Origin: Micromonospora sp. WMMD1128
Lineage (GTDB): Bacteria; Actinomycetota; Actinomycetes; Mycobacteriales; Micromonosporaceae
Assembly: GCF_027497235.1 (NCBI RefSeq)
Contig: NZ_CP114902.1
Location: forward strand, 5,482,001 to 5,546,000
Direction: 5' to 3'
DNA: 64,000 nt
Numbering within the stretch: position 1 is the first letter of the stretch; each line of letters opens with the position of its first letter. The position numbers and the translations under genes were made by a program. This document shows positions 7,036 through 16,466 of this stretch, piece by piece. The notes under the pieces were generated by a model. It saw only the letters and a list, made by a program, of their open reading frames with translations. It searched no databases and had not been told where the DNA came from.

Positions 7036-8877
7036 CTACTTCTGCGGCTCCGCGTCCAGCCGCGCGCGCAGCGCGTCCAGCTCGGCCCAGAGCACGCCGG
7101 GGAGCTTGTCGCCGAACTTCTCGAACCACTCGGTGACCAGCGGCAACTCCCGGCGCCACTCCTCCGGGTCGACCTTCAGGGCGATCCGGACGTCCTCCGG
7201 GGTCATGTCGAGGCCGTCGACATCGAGCGCGTCCTGCGCCGGCACCATGCCGATCGGGGTCTCCACCGCCTCACCCCGGCCCTCCAGCCGCTCGATGATC
7301 CACTTGAGCACGCGGGAGTTCTCGCCGAAGCCCGGCCAGAGGAAGCTGCCCTCGGCGTCCTTGCGGAACCAGTTGACGTAGTAGATCTTGGGCAGCTTGG
7401 CCTCGTCGCCGTCGGTGCCCTTGCCCATCTCGATCCAGTGCCGGAAGTAGTCACCGGCGTGGTAGCCGATGAACGGCAGCATGGCCATCGGGTCGCGGCG
7501 CACCACGCCGACCGCGCCGGAGGCGGCAGCCGTGGTCTCCGAGGAGAGCGTGGCGCCCATGTAGACCCCGTGCACCCAGTCCCGCGCCTCGGTGACAAGC
7601 GGAACGGTGTCGCGCCGCCGGCCGCCGAACAGGATCGCGTCGATCGGCACGCCGTTCGGGTCGTAGTAGTCCTCGGCCAGGATCGGGCACTGGGTGATCG
7701 GGGTGCAGAACCGGCTGTTCGCGTGCGAGGAGAGGTTCTCGCTCTCCGGCGTCCAGTCGTTGCCCTTCCAGTCGACCAGGTGCGCCGGCGGCTCACCCAT
7801 GCCCTCCCACCAGATGTCGCCGTCGTCGGTGAGGGCCACGTTCGTGAAGACCGAGTTGCCCCGGTCGAGCGTCCGCATGGCGTTGGCGTTCGTCTTCCAG
7901 TCGGTGCCGGGCGCGACGCCGAACAGGCCGTACTCCGGGTTGATCGCGTAGAGGCGGCCGTCCTGGCCGAAGCGCATCCAGGCGATGTCATCGCCGATGG
8001 TCTCGACCTTCCAGCCCGGGATGGTCGGCTCCAGCATGGCGAGGTTGGTCTTGCCGCAGGCCGACGGGAAGGCACCGGCGATGTGGTAGACCCTGCCCTC
8101 CGGCGAGGTGATCTTGAGGATCAGCATGTGCTCGGCCAGCCAGCCCTCGTCGCGCCCCATCACGCTGGCGATCCGCAGCGAGTAGCACTTCTTGCCGAGC
8201 AGCGAGTTGCCGCCGTAGCCCGAGCCGTAGGACCAGATCTCCCGGGTCTCCGGGAAGTGCGAGATGTACTTGGTCTCGTTGCACGGCCAGGCCACGTCCT
8301 GCTGGCCGGGGGCCAGCGGGGCGCCGATGGAGTGCAGCGCGTGCACGAAGTCGGCGTCGTCGCCCATCGCCGCCAGGACCGACGACCCCATCCGGGTCAT
8401 GATCCGCATCGAGGCGACCACGTACGGACTGTCGGTGATCTCGACGCCGAACATGGGGCTCTCCGCCTCGACCGGACCCATGCAGAACGGGATGACGTAC
8501 ATGGTGCGCCCGCGCATGCTGCCGCGGTACAACTCCGTCATCGTCCGCTTCATCTCGGCCGGCGCCATCCAGTTGTTCGTGGGGCCGGCGTCCGCCTCGT
8601 CGACGGAGCAGATGAACGTGCGCTCCTCGACCCGGGCGACGTCCGTCGGGTCCGTCCGCGCGTAGAACGAGTTGGGTTTCTTCTCGGGGTTCAGCCGGAT
8701 CAGGGTGCCGCTGGAGACGAGCTCGTCGGTGAGGCGACGCCACTCCTCGTCGGAACCGTCCACCCAGACCACCCGCTCCGGGGTGGTCAGTTCCGCGACC
8801 TCACGGACCCAGGCGAGCAGTTTCGGGTGGGACGTCGGGGCCTGATCGATACCCCGCACAACAGCCGGAGCAACCAT
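7036..8877 (-). CDS. pckG: Phosphoenolpyruvate carboxykinase (GTP)
   Basis: Converts oxaloacetate and GTP to PEP, CO2 and GDP, the entry to gluconeogenesis and a key anaplerotic node. The 613-residue protein matches the GTP-class length. Visible signatures: [17 protein letters not shown], the substrate loop [18 protein letters not shown], the P-loop-like kinase motif [18 protein letters not shown] (about residues 275-292), [11 protein letters not shown] and the nucleotide-site [16 protein letters not shown] precedes the ATG at 8877 with normal spacing; an in-frame ATG at 9027 adds only non-conserved sequence. It is divergent from the GtrA pair across a 428-bp control region. Confidence 0.96.
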   Translation of the reverse strand: MVAPAVVRGIDQAPTSHPKLLAWVREVAELTTPERVVWVDGSDEEWRRLTDELVSSGTLIRLNPEKKPNSFYARTDPTDVARVEERTFICSVDEADAGPTNNWMAPAEMKRTMTELYRGSMRGRTMYVIPFCMGPVEAESPMFGVEITDSPYVVASMRIMTRMGSSVLAAMGDDADFVHALHSIGAPLAPGQQDVAWPCNETKYISHFPETREIWSYGSGYGGNSLLGKKCYSLRIASVMGRDEGWLAEHMLILKITSPEGRVYHIAGAFPSACGKTNLAMLEPTIPGWKVETIGDDIAWMRFGQDGRLYAINPEYGLFGVAPGTDWKTNANAMRTLDRGNSVFTNVALTDDGDIWWEGMGEPPAHLVDWKGNDWTPESENLSSHANSRFCTPITQCPILAEDYYDPNGVPIDAILFGGRRRDTVPLVTEARDWVHGVYMGATLSSETTAAASGAVGVVRRDPMAMLPFIGYHAGDYFRHWIEMGKGTDGDEAKLPKIYYVNWFRKDAEGSFLWPGFGENSRVLKWIIERLEGRGEAVETPIGMVPAQDALDVDGLDMTPEDVRIALKVDPEEWRRELPLVTEWFEKFGDKLPGVLWAELDALRARLDAEPQK

Positions 8878-9305
8878 GTCACATCTCCTTGTGGTCGACG
8901 CTGACCGATCTATGGGATGCACGAGTTCTGGCGGGCAAGAGCGCCGCCGTCGTGGAAACCTGGGATTGGACTCAGCGTAAACCGGGCTGCGTCCCCAGTC
9001 AGTGGGACTGGTTGTGAAGAACTGCACAAGGTACGCCCACGCTGCGGCTTCACGATCTGATACCCGCTTTCGCGCGCAGTTTCACGCAAATCCTGCGGTG
9101 AACCTTCCCGGCGCCGGAGCGGAACACGTTCTCCGCATTCGTACCGTCGGTTACGCTCAGCTCACGGACCGGCGGATCACGCGGGGGGATGCCGGGGCAG
9201 CGGCGGCCGGCGGAGGCGACGGCCGCGAGGTTCCCGCCGGGCGACTCGCCGTTGCGGTCGGTCTCGTTCAGGACCAACCGGTACTCTCTGCGAGTGGCCA
9301 CGACG
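8878..9305. promoter_or_regulatory. Divergent intergenic region pckG / gtrA with a TTCAC-N12-GTGAA dyad
   Basis: A 428-bp gene-free stretch that must hold the pckG promoter and that of the GtrA genes. The clearest element is TTCAC at 9081-9085 with its complement GTGAA at 9098-9102; the inner bases (GCA and TGC) also pair with one bulge. It may bind a regulator of gluconeogenic genes, but I cannot name one. No other coding sequence is supported here. Confidence 0.35.
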
Positions 9306-9842
9306 ATGACCGGGGATCAACCGGGGGCTCCACCGACCCGCCGGGGTCCGATCGGAGCCCTGCTCCACCGTTTCGGTCACCTCATCCACGAGTTGAGCAA
9401 GTTCGCCACCGTCGGCGGCTTCGCGTTCCTCGTCGACTTCGCGCTCTTCAACTACCTGGCGAGCGGTCGCGGCATGCCCCCGTTGGCTGCCAAGACCATC
9501 TCCACCGTGATCGCCGCGACCGTCGCCTTCGTCGGCAACCGGTTCTGGACCTGGCGGCACCGACAGCGTTCCCATCCCGCCCGCGAGTACGCGCTGTTCT
9601 TCTTCTTCAACGCGGTGGGTCTCGGCATCGCGGTGGCCTGCCTGGCGATCAGTCACTACGGCCTGGGAGCGCTCTGGCCGGAGGTGTTCCAGACGCCGCT
9701 GGCCGACAACATCGCCAGCTTCATCGTCGGCACCGGCCTGGGCACGCTGTTCCGGTTCTGGTCGTACCGACGGTTCGTCTTCGTCGAGGCGGGAACTCTC
9801 CCCGTTCCGGCACCGAGCCACGATCGAGAGTCCGGGGCGTGA
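9306..9842 (+). CDS. GtrA family membrane protein
   Basis: GtrA proteins are four-helix membrane proteins thought to flip or shuttle polyprenyl-linked sugars for cell-envelope glycosylation. The 178-residue product shows the family pattern: KFATVGGFAFLVDFALFNYL (first helix), PLAAKTISTVIAATVAFVGNRFWTW (conserved NRFWTW), EYALFFFFNAVGLGIAVACLAI and the final helix ending GTLFRFWSYRRFVF. Start ATG at 9306 chosen because conserved sequence begins about 30 residues on; a GTG at 9294 is possible. A second GtrA gene follows at 9906, likely a tandem duplication. Confidence 0.88.
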   Translation: MTGDQPGAPPTRRGPIGALLHRFGHLIHELSKFATVGGFAFLVDFALFNYLASGRGMPPLAAKTISTVIAATVAFVGNRFWTWRHRQRSHPAREYALFFFFNAVGLGIAVACLAISHYGLGALWPEVFQTPLADNIASFIVGTGLGTLFRFWSYRRFVFVEAGTLPVPAPSHDRESGA

Positions 9843-9905
9843 CCCACCGCCCATCCCGACCCGCTGGGCCCAGCCGGCCCTGCCCACTGCCCTAAGGTGT
9901 TCCGC

Positions 9906-10601
9906 ATGCCTGGAGTCCGTCTGCTGCCCGAGCGCTGGCAGAAGTTCATCCGCGAGGCGGCCAAATTCGGCATCGTCGGCGGCATCAACACCGTCATCAA
10001 TTACGCGGTGTTCAATGCGCTGGCGCTCACGATTTTCCGGGACGGTCAGCTCAAGGCGACGGCGATCGCGACCGTCGTGGCGATGATCACGTCGTATCTG
10101 ATGAATCGGCACTGGACGTACCGGGATCGGCCGAAATCCGCGCTGAGGCGCGAATACGCCCTTTTCTTCGTGTTCAACGGCGCCGGCCTGATCATCGAAC
10201 TGGGCGTCCTGGCCCTGGCCAAGTACGGCCTCGGCGTGCACGGCCTGCTGGCGCTGAACGTGGCGAAGACGATCGGCGTCCTGCTGGCCACCCTGTTCCG
10301 CTTCTGGTCCTACCGGACGTTCGTGTTCCAGCCGGTGCCCAAGCACGCCGAGGAGACCTGGCACGCGGTGCCCCGGGACGAGTGGGACAACGTCGCCGAG
10401 ATGGACCCGGTGGCCGAGCTGGCCGAGTCCGTCAGCGAGCTGGAGGAGGAAGAGCCGCCCCTGGGCACGGGCCGCCCGGCGGGCGACTACGCCCCGCCGC
10501 AGGGCCGGACGGCACCGGCCGACGCCCTCGGCGGCGCGGTCGGCGCCAACCTGGACGCCGAACTCGCCGCCGAGCTCCGACCTCGCCGCGCCCGCCGCTG
10601 A
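9906..10601 (+). CDS. GtrA family membrane protein, second copy
   Basis: Same family as the preceding gene: EAAKFGIVGGINTVINYAVF, ATAIATVVAMITSYLMNRHWTYRDRP, REYALFFVFNGAGLIIELGVLALAKYG, then TIGVLLATLFRFWSYRTFVF. Unlike its neighbour it has a long C-terminal tail of about 90 acidic then Pro/Ala-rich residues (AESVSELEEEEPPLG), predicted cytoplasmic. AAGGTG at 9894-9899 is well placed for the ATG at 9906. The tail may recruit a partner; this is inference. Confidence 0.88.
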   Translation: MPGVRLLPERWQKFIREAAKFGIVGGINTVINYAVFNALALTIFRDGQLKATAIATVVAMITSYLMNRHWTYRDRPKSALRREYALFFVFNGAGLIIELGVLALAKYGLGVHGLLALNVAKTIGVLLATLFRFWSYRTFVFQPVPKHAEETWHAVPRDEWDNVAEMDPVAELAESVSELEEEEPPLGTGRPAGDYAPPQGRTAPADALGGAVGANLDAELAAELRPRRARR

Positions 10602-10635
10602 CGACCCTCGCCCCCGCTCCGGCGACCCGGCAGGG

Positions 10636-11205
10636 TCAGGACGGGTCGCGCAGCGACTTGCCCTCGGCCATGTCGGCCAGGATGTCGCGCATCTCGTCGT
10701 CGCCCAGGCTGTGCTTGTCGTGTTGGGCCTCGACCAGCTCGTAGAGCTTCGTCTGCACCCGGTCCACGTGCGGCACGTCGGCGAGCACCGACTGGCCCCG
10801 CTCGCCGGCCGACTCGATGGTCAACGTGCCGCACCCGAGCATCCGCTCCACGAAACGCTGGCTCATCGCGTGGTCGTTGATCCGGGTCAGCGGCAGGTCC
10901 CGCCGGTGCCGGGAGAACACCCCCTCCTGAAGGAGCACCCGCTCGTTCGTGAAGAGGTAGTGCGTGGTGCGCCAGACCAGGAACGGCCACAGGCCCAACC
11001 ACAGGACCAGCACCACGCCGAGCCCGGCGATGGTGTAGAGCGCGATGGTGCCGCCGTCACCATCGGGCAGCAGGATCCAGGCGGCGACCAGCGCCACGAC
11101 GGTGAGCGCCAGCACCAGGATCGGCCGGATGACGGCCTTCCAGTGCGGGTGCAGGTGCAACACGACGTGCTCGTCCTCGGTGAGCACGTCTTCGGGAAAC
11201 GCCAC
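10636..11205 (-). CDS. PH-domain (bPH2/YdbT-like) membrane protein
   Basis: An 189-residue membrane protein. Two hydrophobic segments, PILVLALTVVALVAAWILL and TIAGLGVVLVLWLGLWPFLVW, precede the bacterial PH-like unit with THYLFTNERVLLQEGVFSRH, a conserved bPH2 feature, then LPLTRINDHAMSQRFVERML and GCGTLTIESAGERGQSVLADVPH. AGGAGG lies 7 bases before the GTG at 11205, which was therefore preferred. Family members sit at the membrane; their role is not settled. Upstream on the same strand is birA. Confidence 0.85.
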   Translation of the reverse strand: MAFPEDVLTEDEHVVLHLHPHWKAVIRPILVLALTVVALVAAWILLPDGDGGTIALYTIAGLGVVLVLWLGLWPFLVWRTTHYLFTNERVLLQEGVFSRHRRDLPLTRINDHAMSQRFVERMLGCGTLTIESAGERGQSVLADVPHVDRVQTKLYELVEAQHDKHSLGDDEMRDILADMAEGKSLRDPS

Positions 11206-11298
11206 TGCCAACCTCCTCGCAGAACCGGACGCGCTGACCGTAACTGGTCAGCGCACCCCGGCGGCATCGGCCGCGCGGGCGGCTACCCGGGGCGGGGG

Positions 11299-11351
11299 TG
11301 TTAAAAGGGGGCCCCGCCTCTACCGGAAGCGTTAACAAGGGGCCCCGCCTT
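11299..11351. terminator. 3'-end palindromic repeat element, copy 1 (after birA)
   Basis: TTAAAAGGGGGCCCC and AAGGGGCCCC blocks flank the core CTCTACCGGAAGC GTTAAC. The element starts at the base next to the birA stop codon (TGA at 11354-11352 on the minus strand). It belongs to the six-copy family described in the findings and can fold into a long GC-rich stem, so it most likely ends birA transcription. Confidence 0.75.
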
Positions 11352-12227
11352 TCACCTCAGGTGGAGGACGTCGCCGGCGGCGAGACGGAGCGTCTCGCCG
11401 GCCGCGTCGACCTGGAGCTGGCCGTCGGGGTCCACGCCGGTGGCGGTGCCGTGCACCTCACGGCCGTCCGGCAGCAGCACCCGCACCTGACGGCCGATCG
11501 TGGCGCAGCCCGCCAGATACGCCTCGCGCAGCCCGCTGGCCACCGCGTCGCCCTCGGCGTCGCGCCAACGTTCGTACCAGTCGGCGAGCGCACGCAGCAA
11601 CGCCCGCAGCAGCGGATCCCGGTCGGTGGCGGTGGCGCCGGCGAGTTTGAGCGAGGTGGCCGGCAGGCCGGTCGGGTTCTCCGGCAGCTCACCGGCGCGC
11701 AGGGTCACGTTCAGGCCGATGCCGACCACGATCGCGGGCGGCTGGGCGGCCCCGTCGCCGGGCACCGCCTCGGCCAGCACCCCGGCGCACTTCGCGCCGT
11801 CGACGAGCAGGTCGTTGGGCCACTTCAACCGGGCGTCCAGCTCGGCCAGCAGCCGCACCGCCTCGACGAGCGCGACGCCGGCGAGCAGCGGCAGCCAGCC
11901 GTACCCGGTCGCGTGCACCGGCGACCAGCCCCGTTCGGCGACCGCCTCGCCCGGCCGGAGCAGGACGCTCGCGGCGATGCCGGCGCGCGGCGGCGACTGC
12001 CAGATCCGGCCGCGCCGACCCCGGCCGGCGGTCTGCCGTTCGGCGACCACCACCAGGCCCTCCGGCTCGCCGGCCCGCGCCGCGGCCACCACGTCGGCGT
12101 TCGTCGAGCCGGTCTCCGCGACCAGTTCCAGCCGGCGCCAGGGCCCGTGCGGGGCGACGAGCGCGCGCCGCAACCGGGCCGCCGACAGCGGCGGGCGATC
12201 CAGATCGGTGTACGGCGAGCCGGGCAT
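11352..12227 (-). CDS. birA: Biotin-[acetyl-CoA-carboxylase] ligase
   Basis: Attaches biotin to the carrier lysine of biotin-dependent carboxylases via biotinyl-AMP. The 291-residue protein lacks the N-terminal HTH of E. coli BirA, as usual for actinobacteria. Motifs: ETGSTNADVVAAARAG, the adenylate loop RQTAGRGRRGRIWQSP (about residues 66-81, GRGRRG), RLKWPNDLLVDGAKCAGVLAE and VVGIGLNVTL. A C-terminal SH3-like domain follows (HGTATGVDPDGQLQV). It is divergent from accB, whose product forms a complex with the biotin carrier it modifies (accA at 29979). Confidence 0.93.
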   Translation of the reverse strand: MPGSPYTDLDRPPLSAARLRRALVAPHGPWRRLELVAETGSTNADVVAAARAGEPEGLVVVAERQTAGRGRRGRIWQSPPRAGIAASVLLRPGEAVAERGWSPVHATGYGWLPLLAGVALVEAVRLLAELDARLKWPNDLLVDGAKCAGVLAEAVPGDGAAQPPAIVVGIGLNVTLRAGELPENPTGLPATSLKLAGATATDRDPLLRALLRALADWYERWRDAEGDAVASGLREAYLAGCATIGRQVRVLLPDGREVHGTATGVDPDGQLQVDAAGETLRLAAGDVLHLR

Positions 12228-12288
12228 TCCGCCAGCCTACGGCCCCGGGTGAGGCGCACTGCACAGCATCACTCACCTGAACCATCGT

Positions 12289-12294
12289 TATATT
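12289..12294 (+). promoter_or_regulatory. Putative -10 box of a leaderless accB promoter
   Basis: TATATT stands out in GC-rich sequence and ends 6 bases before the GTG start of accB at 12301, the geometry expected for a leaderless transcript. No ribosome-binding site is visible in between. A matching -35 is not clear. Confidence 0.45.
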
Positions 12295-12300
12295 CCACGG

Positions 12301-13884
12301 GTGACTACCGAGACCGGCACCAACATCCACACGACCGCCGGCAAGCTGGCGGACCTGGAGCGACGGGTCGACGAGGCGGTGCACGCCGGGTCGGCGCGCG
12401 CGGTCGAGAAGCAGCACGCTCGGGGCAAGAAGACGGCCCGGGAGCGGATCGAACTGCTCCTGGACGAGGGCTCCTTCGTCGAGCTGGACGAGTTCGCCCG
12501 CCACCGCTCCACCAACTTCGGCCTGGCGCGGACCCGCCCGTACGGCGACGGCGTGGTGACCGGTTACGGCACCGTGGACGGCCGGCAGGTCTGCGTCTTC
12601 GCACAGGACTTCACCGTCTTCGGCGGCTCCCTCGGCGAGGTGTTCGGCGAGAAGATCGTCAAGCTGATGGACCTGGCCATGAAGATCGGCTGCCCGGTGG
12701 TCGGCATCAACGACTCCGGCGGCGCGCGGATCCAGGAGGGCGTCGCGTCGCTCGGCCTCTACGGCGAGATCTTCTTCCGCAACGTGCGGGCCAGCGGCGT
12801 CATCCCGCAGATCTCCCTGATCATGGGCCCGTGCGCGGGTGGCGCGGTCTACTCGCCGGCGGTCACCGACTTCACCGTGATGGTCGACCAGACCTCGCAC
12901 ATGTTCATCACCGGCCCGGACGTGATCAAGACGGTCACCGGCGAGGACGTCGGCATGGAGGAGCTGGGCGGCGCCCGCACCCACAACTCCCGCAGCGGCA
13001 ACGCGCACTACCTCGGCACGGACGAGGAGGACGCGGTCGACTACGTCAAGGCGCTGCTGTCGTACCTGCCGTCGAACAACCTGGACGAGCCGGTGGTGTT
13101 CGACGCCCCTGCGGACCTGGCGGTCACCGACGACGACCGGGAGTTGGACACGCTGATCCCGGACTCGGCGAACCAGCCGTACGACATGCACCGGGTGATC
13201 GAGCACGTGCTCGACGACGGCGAGTTCCTCGAGGTCCAGCCGTTGTACGCGCAGAACATGGTGGTCGGCTTCGGCCGGGTCGAGGGACGCCCGGTGGGTG
13301 TGGTGGCCAACCAGCCGATGCAGTTCGCCGGCACGCTCGACATCGCCGCGTCGGAGAAGGCGGCCCGGTTCGTCCGCACCTGCGACGCGTTCAACGTGCC
13401 GGTGCTGACGTTCGTGGACGTACCAGGCTTCCTGCCCGGCACCGGGCAGGAGTGGGACGGCATCATCCGCCGCGGCGCCAAGCTCATCTACGCGTACGCC
13501 GAGGCCACCGTCCCGAAGGTCACCGTGATCACCCGCAAGGCGTACGGCGGCGCGTACGACGTGATGGGTTCCAAGCACCTCGGCGCGGACCTGAACTTCG
13601 CCTGGCCGACCGCGCAGATCGCGGTGATGGGCGCGCAGGGCGCGGTGAACATCCTCTACCGCTCGGAGTTGGCGAACGCGGACGACCCGGCGGCGGTGCG
13701 GGCCGAGAAGATCGCCGAGTACGAGGACACGCTCGCCAACCCGTACATCGCGGCGGAGCGCGGCTACGTCGACGCGGTGATCCCGCCGCACGAGACGCGC
13801 ACCCAGATCGTCCGGGCGTTGCGGGTGCTGCGCACCAAGCGCGAGACGCTGCCCCCGAAGAAGCACGGAAACATTCCCCTGTAG
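12301..13884 (+). CDS. pccB: Acyl-CoA carboxylase beta subunit (carboxyltransferase; propionyl-CoA type likely)
   Basis: Transfers the carboxyl group from carboxybiotin to propionyl- or acetyl-CoA, giving methylmalonyl- or malonyl-CoA. At 527 residues it has the full PccB/AccD5 length. Visible: [35 protein letters not shown] (oxyanion/acyl-CoA site), [34 protein letters not shown], the biotin-pocket region [20 protein letters not shown] and [21 protein letters not shown] start. Its partners in the window are accE (21216) and the alpha subunit (29979). The stop codon is followed directly by a palindromic repeat element. Confidence 0.94.
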   Translation: MTTETGTNIHTTAGKLADLERRVDEAVHAGSARAVEKQHARGKKTARERIELLLDEGSFVELDEFARHRSTNFGLARTRPYGDGVVTGYGTVDGRQVCVFAQDFTVFGGSLGEVFGEKIVKLMDLAMKIGCPVVGINDSGGARIQEGVASLGLYGEIFFRNVRASGVIPQISLIMGPCAGGAVYSPAVTDFTVMVDQTSHMFITGPDVIKTVTGEDVGMEELGGARTHNSRSGNAHYLGTDEEDAVDYVKALLSYLPSNNLDEPVVFDAPADLAVTDDDRELDTLIPDSANQPYDMHRVIEHVLDDGEFLEVQPLYAQNMVVGFGRVEGRPVGVVANQPMQFAGTLDIAASEKAARFVRTCDAFNVPVLTFVDVPGFLPGTGQEWDGIIRRGAKLIYAYAEATVPKVTVITRKAYGGAYDVMGSKHLGADLNFAWPTAQIAVMGAQGAVNILYRSELANADDPAAVRAEKIAEYEDTLANPYIAAERGYVDAVIPPHETRTQIVRALRVLRTKRETLPPKKHGNIPL

Positions 13885-13942
13885 GTGTAAGGAGGGGCCC
13901 CCGCTTAACGCATCCGGTAGAGGCGGGGGCCCTTCTTAACAC
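13885..13942. terminator. 3'-end palindromic repeat element, copy 2 (after pccB, convergent)
   Basis: Begins immediately after the TAG of pccB. GTGTAAGGAGGGGCCCCC pairs with GGGGGCCCTTCTTAACAC around the core CGCATCCGGTAGAGGCG. It lies between two convergent genes and can act in both directions. Confidence 0.75.
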
Positions 13943-13950
13943 GGCCGGGC

Positions 13951-14823
13951 TCAGCAGCCGGGGTTGGCGGCGACACACATCCGCTCGGCCGCCACCCGGG
14001 CCAGGTCCCGCAACTGCGACTCGCTGCCGTCCGACCCGTACCGCAGCACGCTCACCAGATCGCCGACCCGGACCACCGCCTGGGCCGTGACGGACGTACG
14101 GTCATCGAGCGGCGCGCCGGTGTCCAGGTTGCGCGCCTGGCCGACCGTGTGGCGCACCAGCACCGACTCGTCGCCGGCGAAGTCGCGGTCGACCTCCTGC
14201 CAGGAGTGGACGACCTCCGCGGTGATCGTCGTGCCCCGCCACGCCGTGGGTCCGCTCGACCGCCATTGCCGGCACGGCCCGAGCAGCGCGGGCAGTCCGT
14301 CGAAGAGGTGATCGGCCCGGTCCGGCGGCACCCGGTAGAGGTCCTGCATGGCGAGCACCTGACCCTCCCGCTTGTCGACCCCGCCCGGGCGCTCCCGGAC
14401 GATGGCCACCGACCGCGAGTATCGGGACTGTTCCCACCGCGTCACCAGCCCCTGGTCCTTCCGGCAGACCTCAAGCATCTGGTCCAGGCGGATCTCCTCG
14501 CCCAGACCTGCCTCGTTCCACGGCCTCGCGATGGCCGGCCGCAGGTCCACCGGTTGCAGCAGCGCCTCGGCGGGCACCTCGGCGGCGATCCAGGCGGGTG
14601 CCGACGGGCTGGCCGCGGCCGGTGCCGACGCCGGTACGGTGGCGCCTCGGCTCGCCACGAACGCGGCCCCGGAGGTGAGCGCCAGCACCGCCACGGCCGC
14701 CGCGACCGCCGTACGCCGGCTGCGCCGCCGAGCGCGGGCCCGCAGCTCGGCCGGCTCCGCCCAGCGGACGGTGTGCAGGTCCCGTTGGACCGCCTCGATG
14801 AACGTCAGGTCGTCGTCACGCAT
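13951..14823 (-). CDS. Membrane-anchored extracytoplasmic protein, partner of SigE-type sigma factor
   Basis: A 290-residue protein: a cytoplasmic N-terminus of about 45 residues, one membrane segment (TAVAAAVAVLALTSGAAFVA), and a large outer domain ending in a Cys-containing tail (AAERMCVAANPGC). The start overlaps the end of the ECF sigma gene by 8 bases, which is the usual position of an anti-sigma factor, but I see no zinc-type HxxxCxxC motif in the short cytoplasmic part. It may be an atypical anti-sigma factor or a sensor; this is inference from context. Confidence 0.7.
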   Translation of the reverse strand: MRDDDLTFIEAVQRDLHTVRWAEPAELRARARRRSRRTAVAAAVAVLALTSGAAFVASRGATVPASAPAAASPSAPAWIAAEVPAEALLQPVDLRPAIARPWNEAGLGEEIRLDQMLEVCRKDQGLVTRWEQSRYSRSVAIVRERPGGVDKREGQVLAMQDLYRVPPDRADHLFDGLPALLGPCRQWRSSGPTAWRGTTITAEVVHSWQEVDRDFAGDESVLVRHTVGQARNLDTGAPLDDRTSVTAQAVVRVGDLVSVLRYGSDGSESQLRDLARVAAERMCVAANPGC

Positions 14824-15316
14824 CGGCGGGCTCCTCCAGATCCACGACCGCGAGCAGTTCCGCGAGCGCGGTGCGCCCCCGGGACAGCCGCGCCTTGACC
14901 GTGCCGACCGGCGCCTCGGTCTCCCGGGCCACCTCGGCGACCGGCATGCCGAGCAGGTAGTAGAGCGCGATGGCGGTGCGTTGCTCCTCGGGCAGCCGTC
15001 GTAACGCCGCCACCACCTCGACCGTGTCCGTGTTCGGGGCGGGGACGCTCTCCTGGGCCCCGTGCCGCAGGTAGGCCCGGGCCCGGCTGCGCAGGCTGCG
15101 CCACCGGCTCACCGCGATCCGGCTGGCCACCACCCGCAACCAGGCCTCCGGGTCGTCGTACCCGCGCACCGTCGGCCACCGCTGCCAGGCCCGGATGTAC
15201 GCCTCCTGCACGGCGTCCTGCGCCTCGGCGAGGTTGCCGGTGAGCACGTAGACGAAGCCGAGCAGCCGTTGTCGGCTGCCGCGGTAGAACTCGTCGAACC
15301 CGTCGACGTCCGACAC
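14816..15316 (-). CDS. SigE-family RNA polymerase ECF sigma factor
   Basis: A 166-residue sigma-70 factor with only regions 2 and 4. Region 2: FDEFYRGSRQRLLGFVYVLTGNLAEAQDAVQEAYIRAWQRW; -10-binding region 2.4 around PEAWLRVVASRIAVSRW. Region 4: LRRLPEEQRTAIALYYLLGM, then the HTH PVAEVARETEAPVGTVKARLSRGR. This is the actinobacterial SigE-like (SigE/ECF41-independent, SCO-type) group annotated as SigE family. It forms a translationally overlapping pair with the membrane protein downstream, so it probably answers an envelope signal. Confidence 0.92.
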   Translation of the reverse strand: MSDVDGFDEFYRGSRQRLLGFVYVLTGNLAEAQDAVQEAYIRAWQRWPTVRGYDDPEAWLRVVASRIAVSRWRSLRSRARAYLRHGAQESVPAPNTDTVEVVAALRRLPEEQRTAIALYYLLGMPVAEVARETEAPVGTVKARLSRGRTALAELLAVVDLEEPADA

Positions 15317-15379
15317 GCTGTTACCTCCCCCGGGGCGGTCGCAGGGGAGACGCCTGGCGTACCGGATGCGGTTGCGCGG

Positions 15380-16363
15380 TCAGCCGACCATTTTCTCCAG
15401 CTCGCCCGGCGGGAAGCCGCCGGCCGGGATCCGCTCCCGGACCGCCCGGCGCACCGCGACCTGCACCGCCGCGTTGACCGGGGTGGGCACCCCGTGCAGG
15501 CGGCCGAGCAGCACGATCTCGCCGTTGAGGTGGTCGGCCTCGGCGGAGCCGGCGCCCCGGGCCAGACTCTGCCAGGTGGAACCGCCGGACCGCGACTCGC
15601 CATCGACCGGCCGGTGCGACACCAGGTCGCCGCGTTCGGCGGCCTCCTCCTCCCGGGCGGTGTGCGGGATGCCGGCGGCGGCCAGCGCCGCCTCGCCCTC
15701 GGCGCGTACCCGCTGCGACAGGTGCTCGGGCACGTGCGGACCGAGCAGCGCCTGGAGGCCGTTGCCGAGGTTGGCCAGGAGTTTTCCGTACTTCCAGCGC
15801 ATCACGTCGTCGCGGACCGGGGCGACGAAACCGGCGGCGGTCAGGTCGGCGGCGACCGCCCGGCTGGTGTCGTCCGCGCCGGTCGGGTAGCGCCCGAGGT
15901 GCAGCATGCCCGGATGCGGGTGCCCGTTGGCGACCACCACACCCGGCTCCAGGTGGGTGGCGGGCAGCCACACGCAGACCGGGTGCACGCGGGCGAAGAG
16001 GCGCAGCGCGGCCGTCTCGTTCGCCACGCCGTTCTGGGCGAGCACCACCGGCAGCCGTTCCCCCGCCGTCCCGCCGCCCTCGACCGGGGCGTCCACCCAG
16101 GTCGCCAGCGCGGCGACGGTGTCCTGCGACTTGACCGTGAGGACCAGCACGGTGTCCGCCGGCAGCGGCGGACCGTCCGGCCCGGCCACCGCCGGCGGTC
16201 GGGCGGTCACCGTGCCGTCGGGCCGCCGCAGCGTCAACCCCCGCTCACGCAGCGCGTCCAGATGCGCGCCGCGGGCCACGAGCGTCACGTCCCGGCCGGC
16301 CTCGGCCAGGAGTACGCCGATGGTGCCGCCAACCGCGCCCGCTCCGATGATCACGTATCGCAC
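15380..16363 (-). CDS. Ketopantoate reductase family protein (PanE/ApbA-like)
   Basis: NADPH-dependent reductase of the 2-dehydropantoate 2-reductase family; the true substrate may differ because such paralogues are common. 327 residues. N-terminal Rossmann motif VIIGAGAVGGTIGVLLAEAG (residues about 4-23), VLTVKSQDTVAAL, the conserved LAQNGVANE, then the C-terminal helical domain with the catalytic-site Lys and Asn in RWKYGKLLANLGNGLQAL. Length is typical. It lies upstream of the ECF sigma gene on the same strand with a 63-bp gap, probably independent. Confidence 0.85.
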   Translation of the reverse strand: MRYVIIGAGAVGGTIGVLLAEAGRDVTLVARGAHLDALRERGLTLRRPDGTVTARPPAVAGPDGPPLPADTVLVLTVKSQDTVAALATWVDAPVEGGGTAGERLPVVLAQNGVANETAALRLFARVHPVCVWLPATHLEPGVVVANGHPHPGMLHLGRYPTGADDTSRAVAADLTAAGFVAPVRDDVMRWKYGKLLANLGNGLQALLGPHVPEHLSQRVRAEGEAALAAAGIPHTAREEEAAERGDLVSHRPVDGESRSGGSTWQSLARGAGSAEADHLNGEIVLLGRLHGVPTPVNAAVQVAVRRAVRERIPAGGFPPGELEKMVG

Positions 16364-16466
16364 CCGTCCGATTCTGCCTCCCCCGGGCGCGTGCCGCTCG
16401 GGACCGTGGGTGTGCCGACGGCGGGTGCCGCGACGGCCGGGGGCGGCGGAGCCGGTGCGGGACGGG

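Noticed and set aside
7036..8904. 672-aa plus-strand ORF opposite pckG
   Set aside because: Antisense shadow; pckG has all enzyme motifs and a ribosome-binding site.
11298..14090. 930-aa plus-strand ORF across birA and pccB
   Set aside because: Runs antisense to birA and in another frame of pccB; Arg/Gly/Pro-rich shadow without domains.
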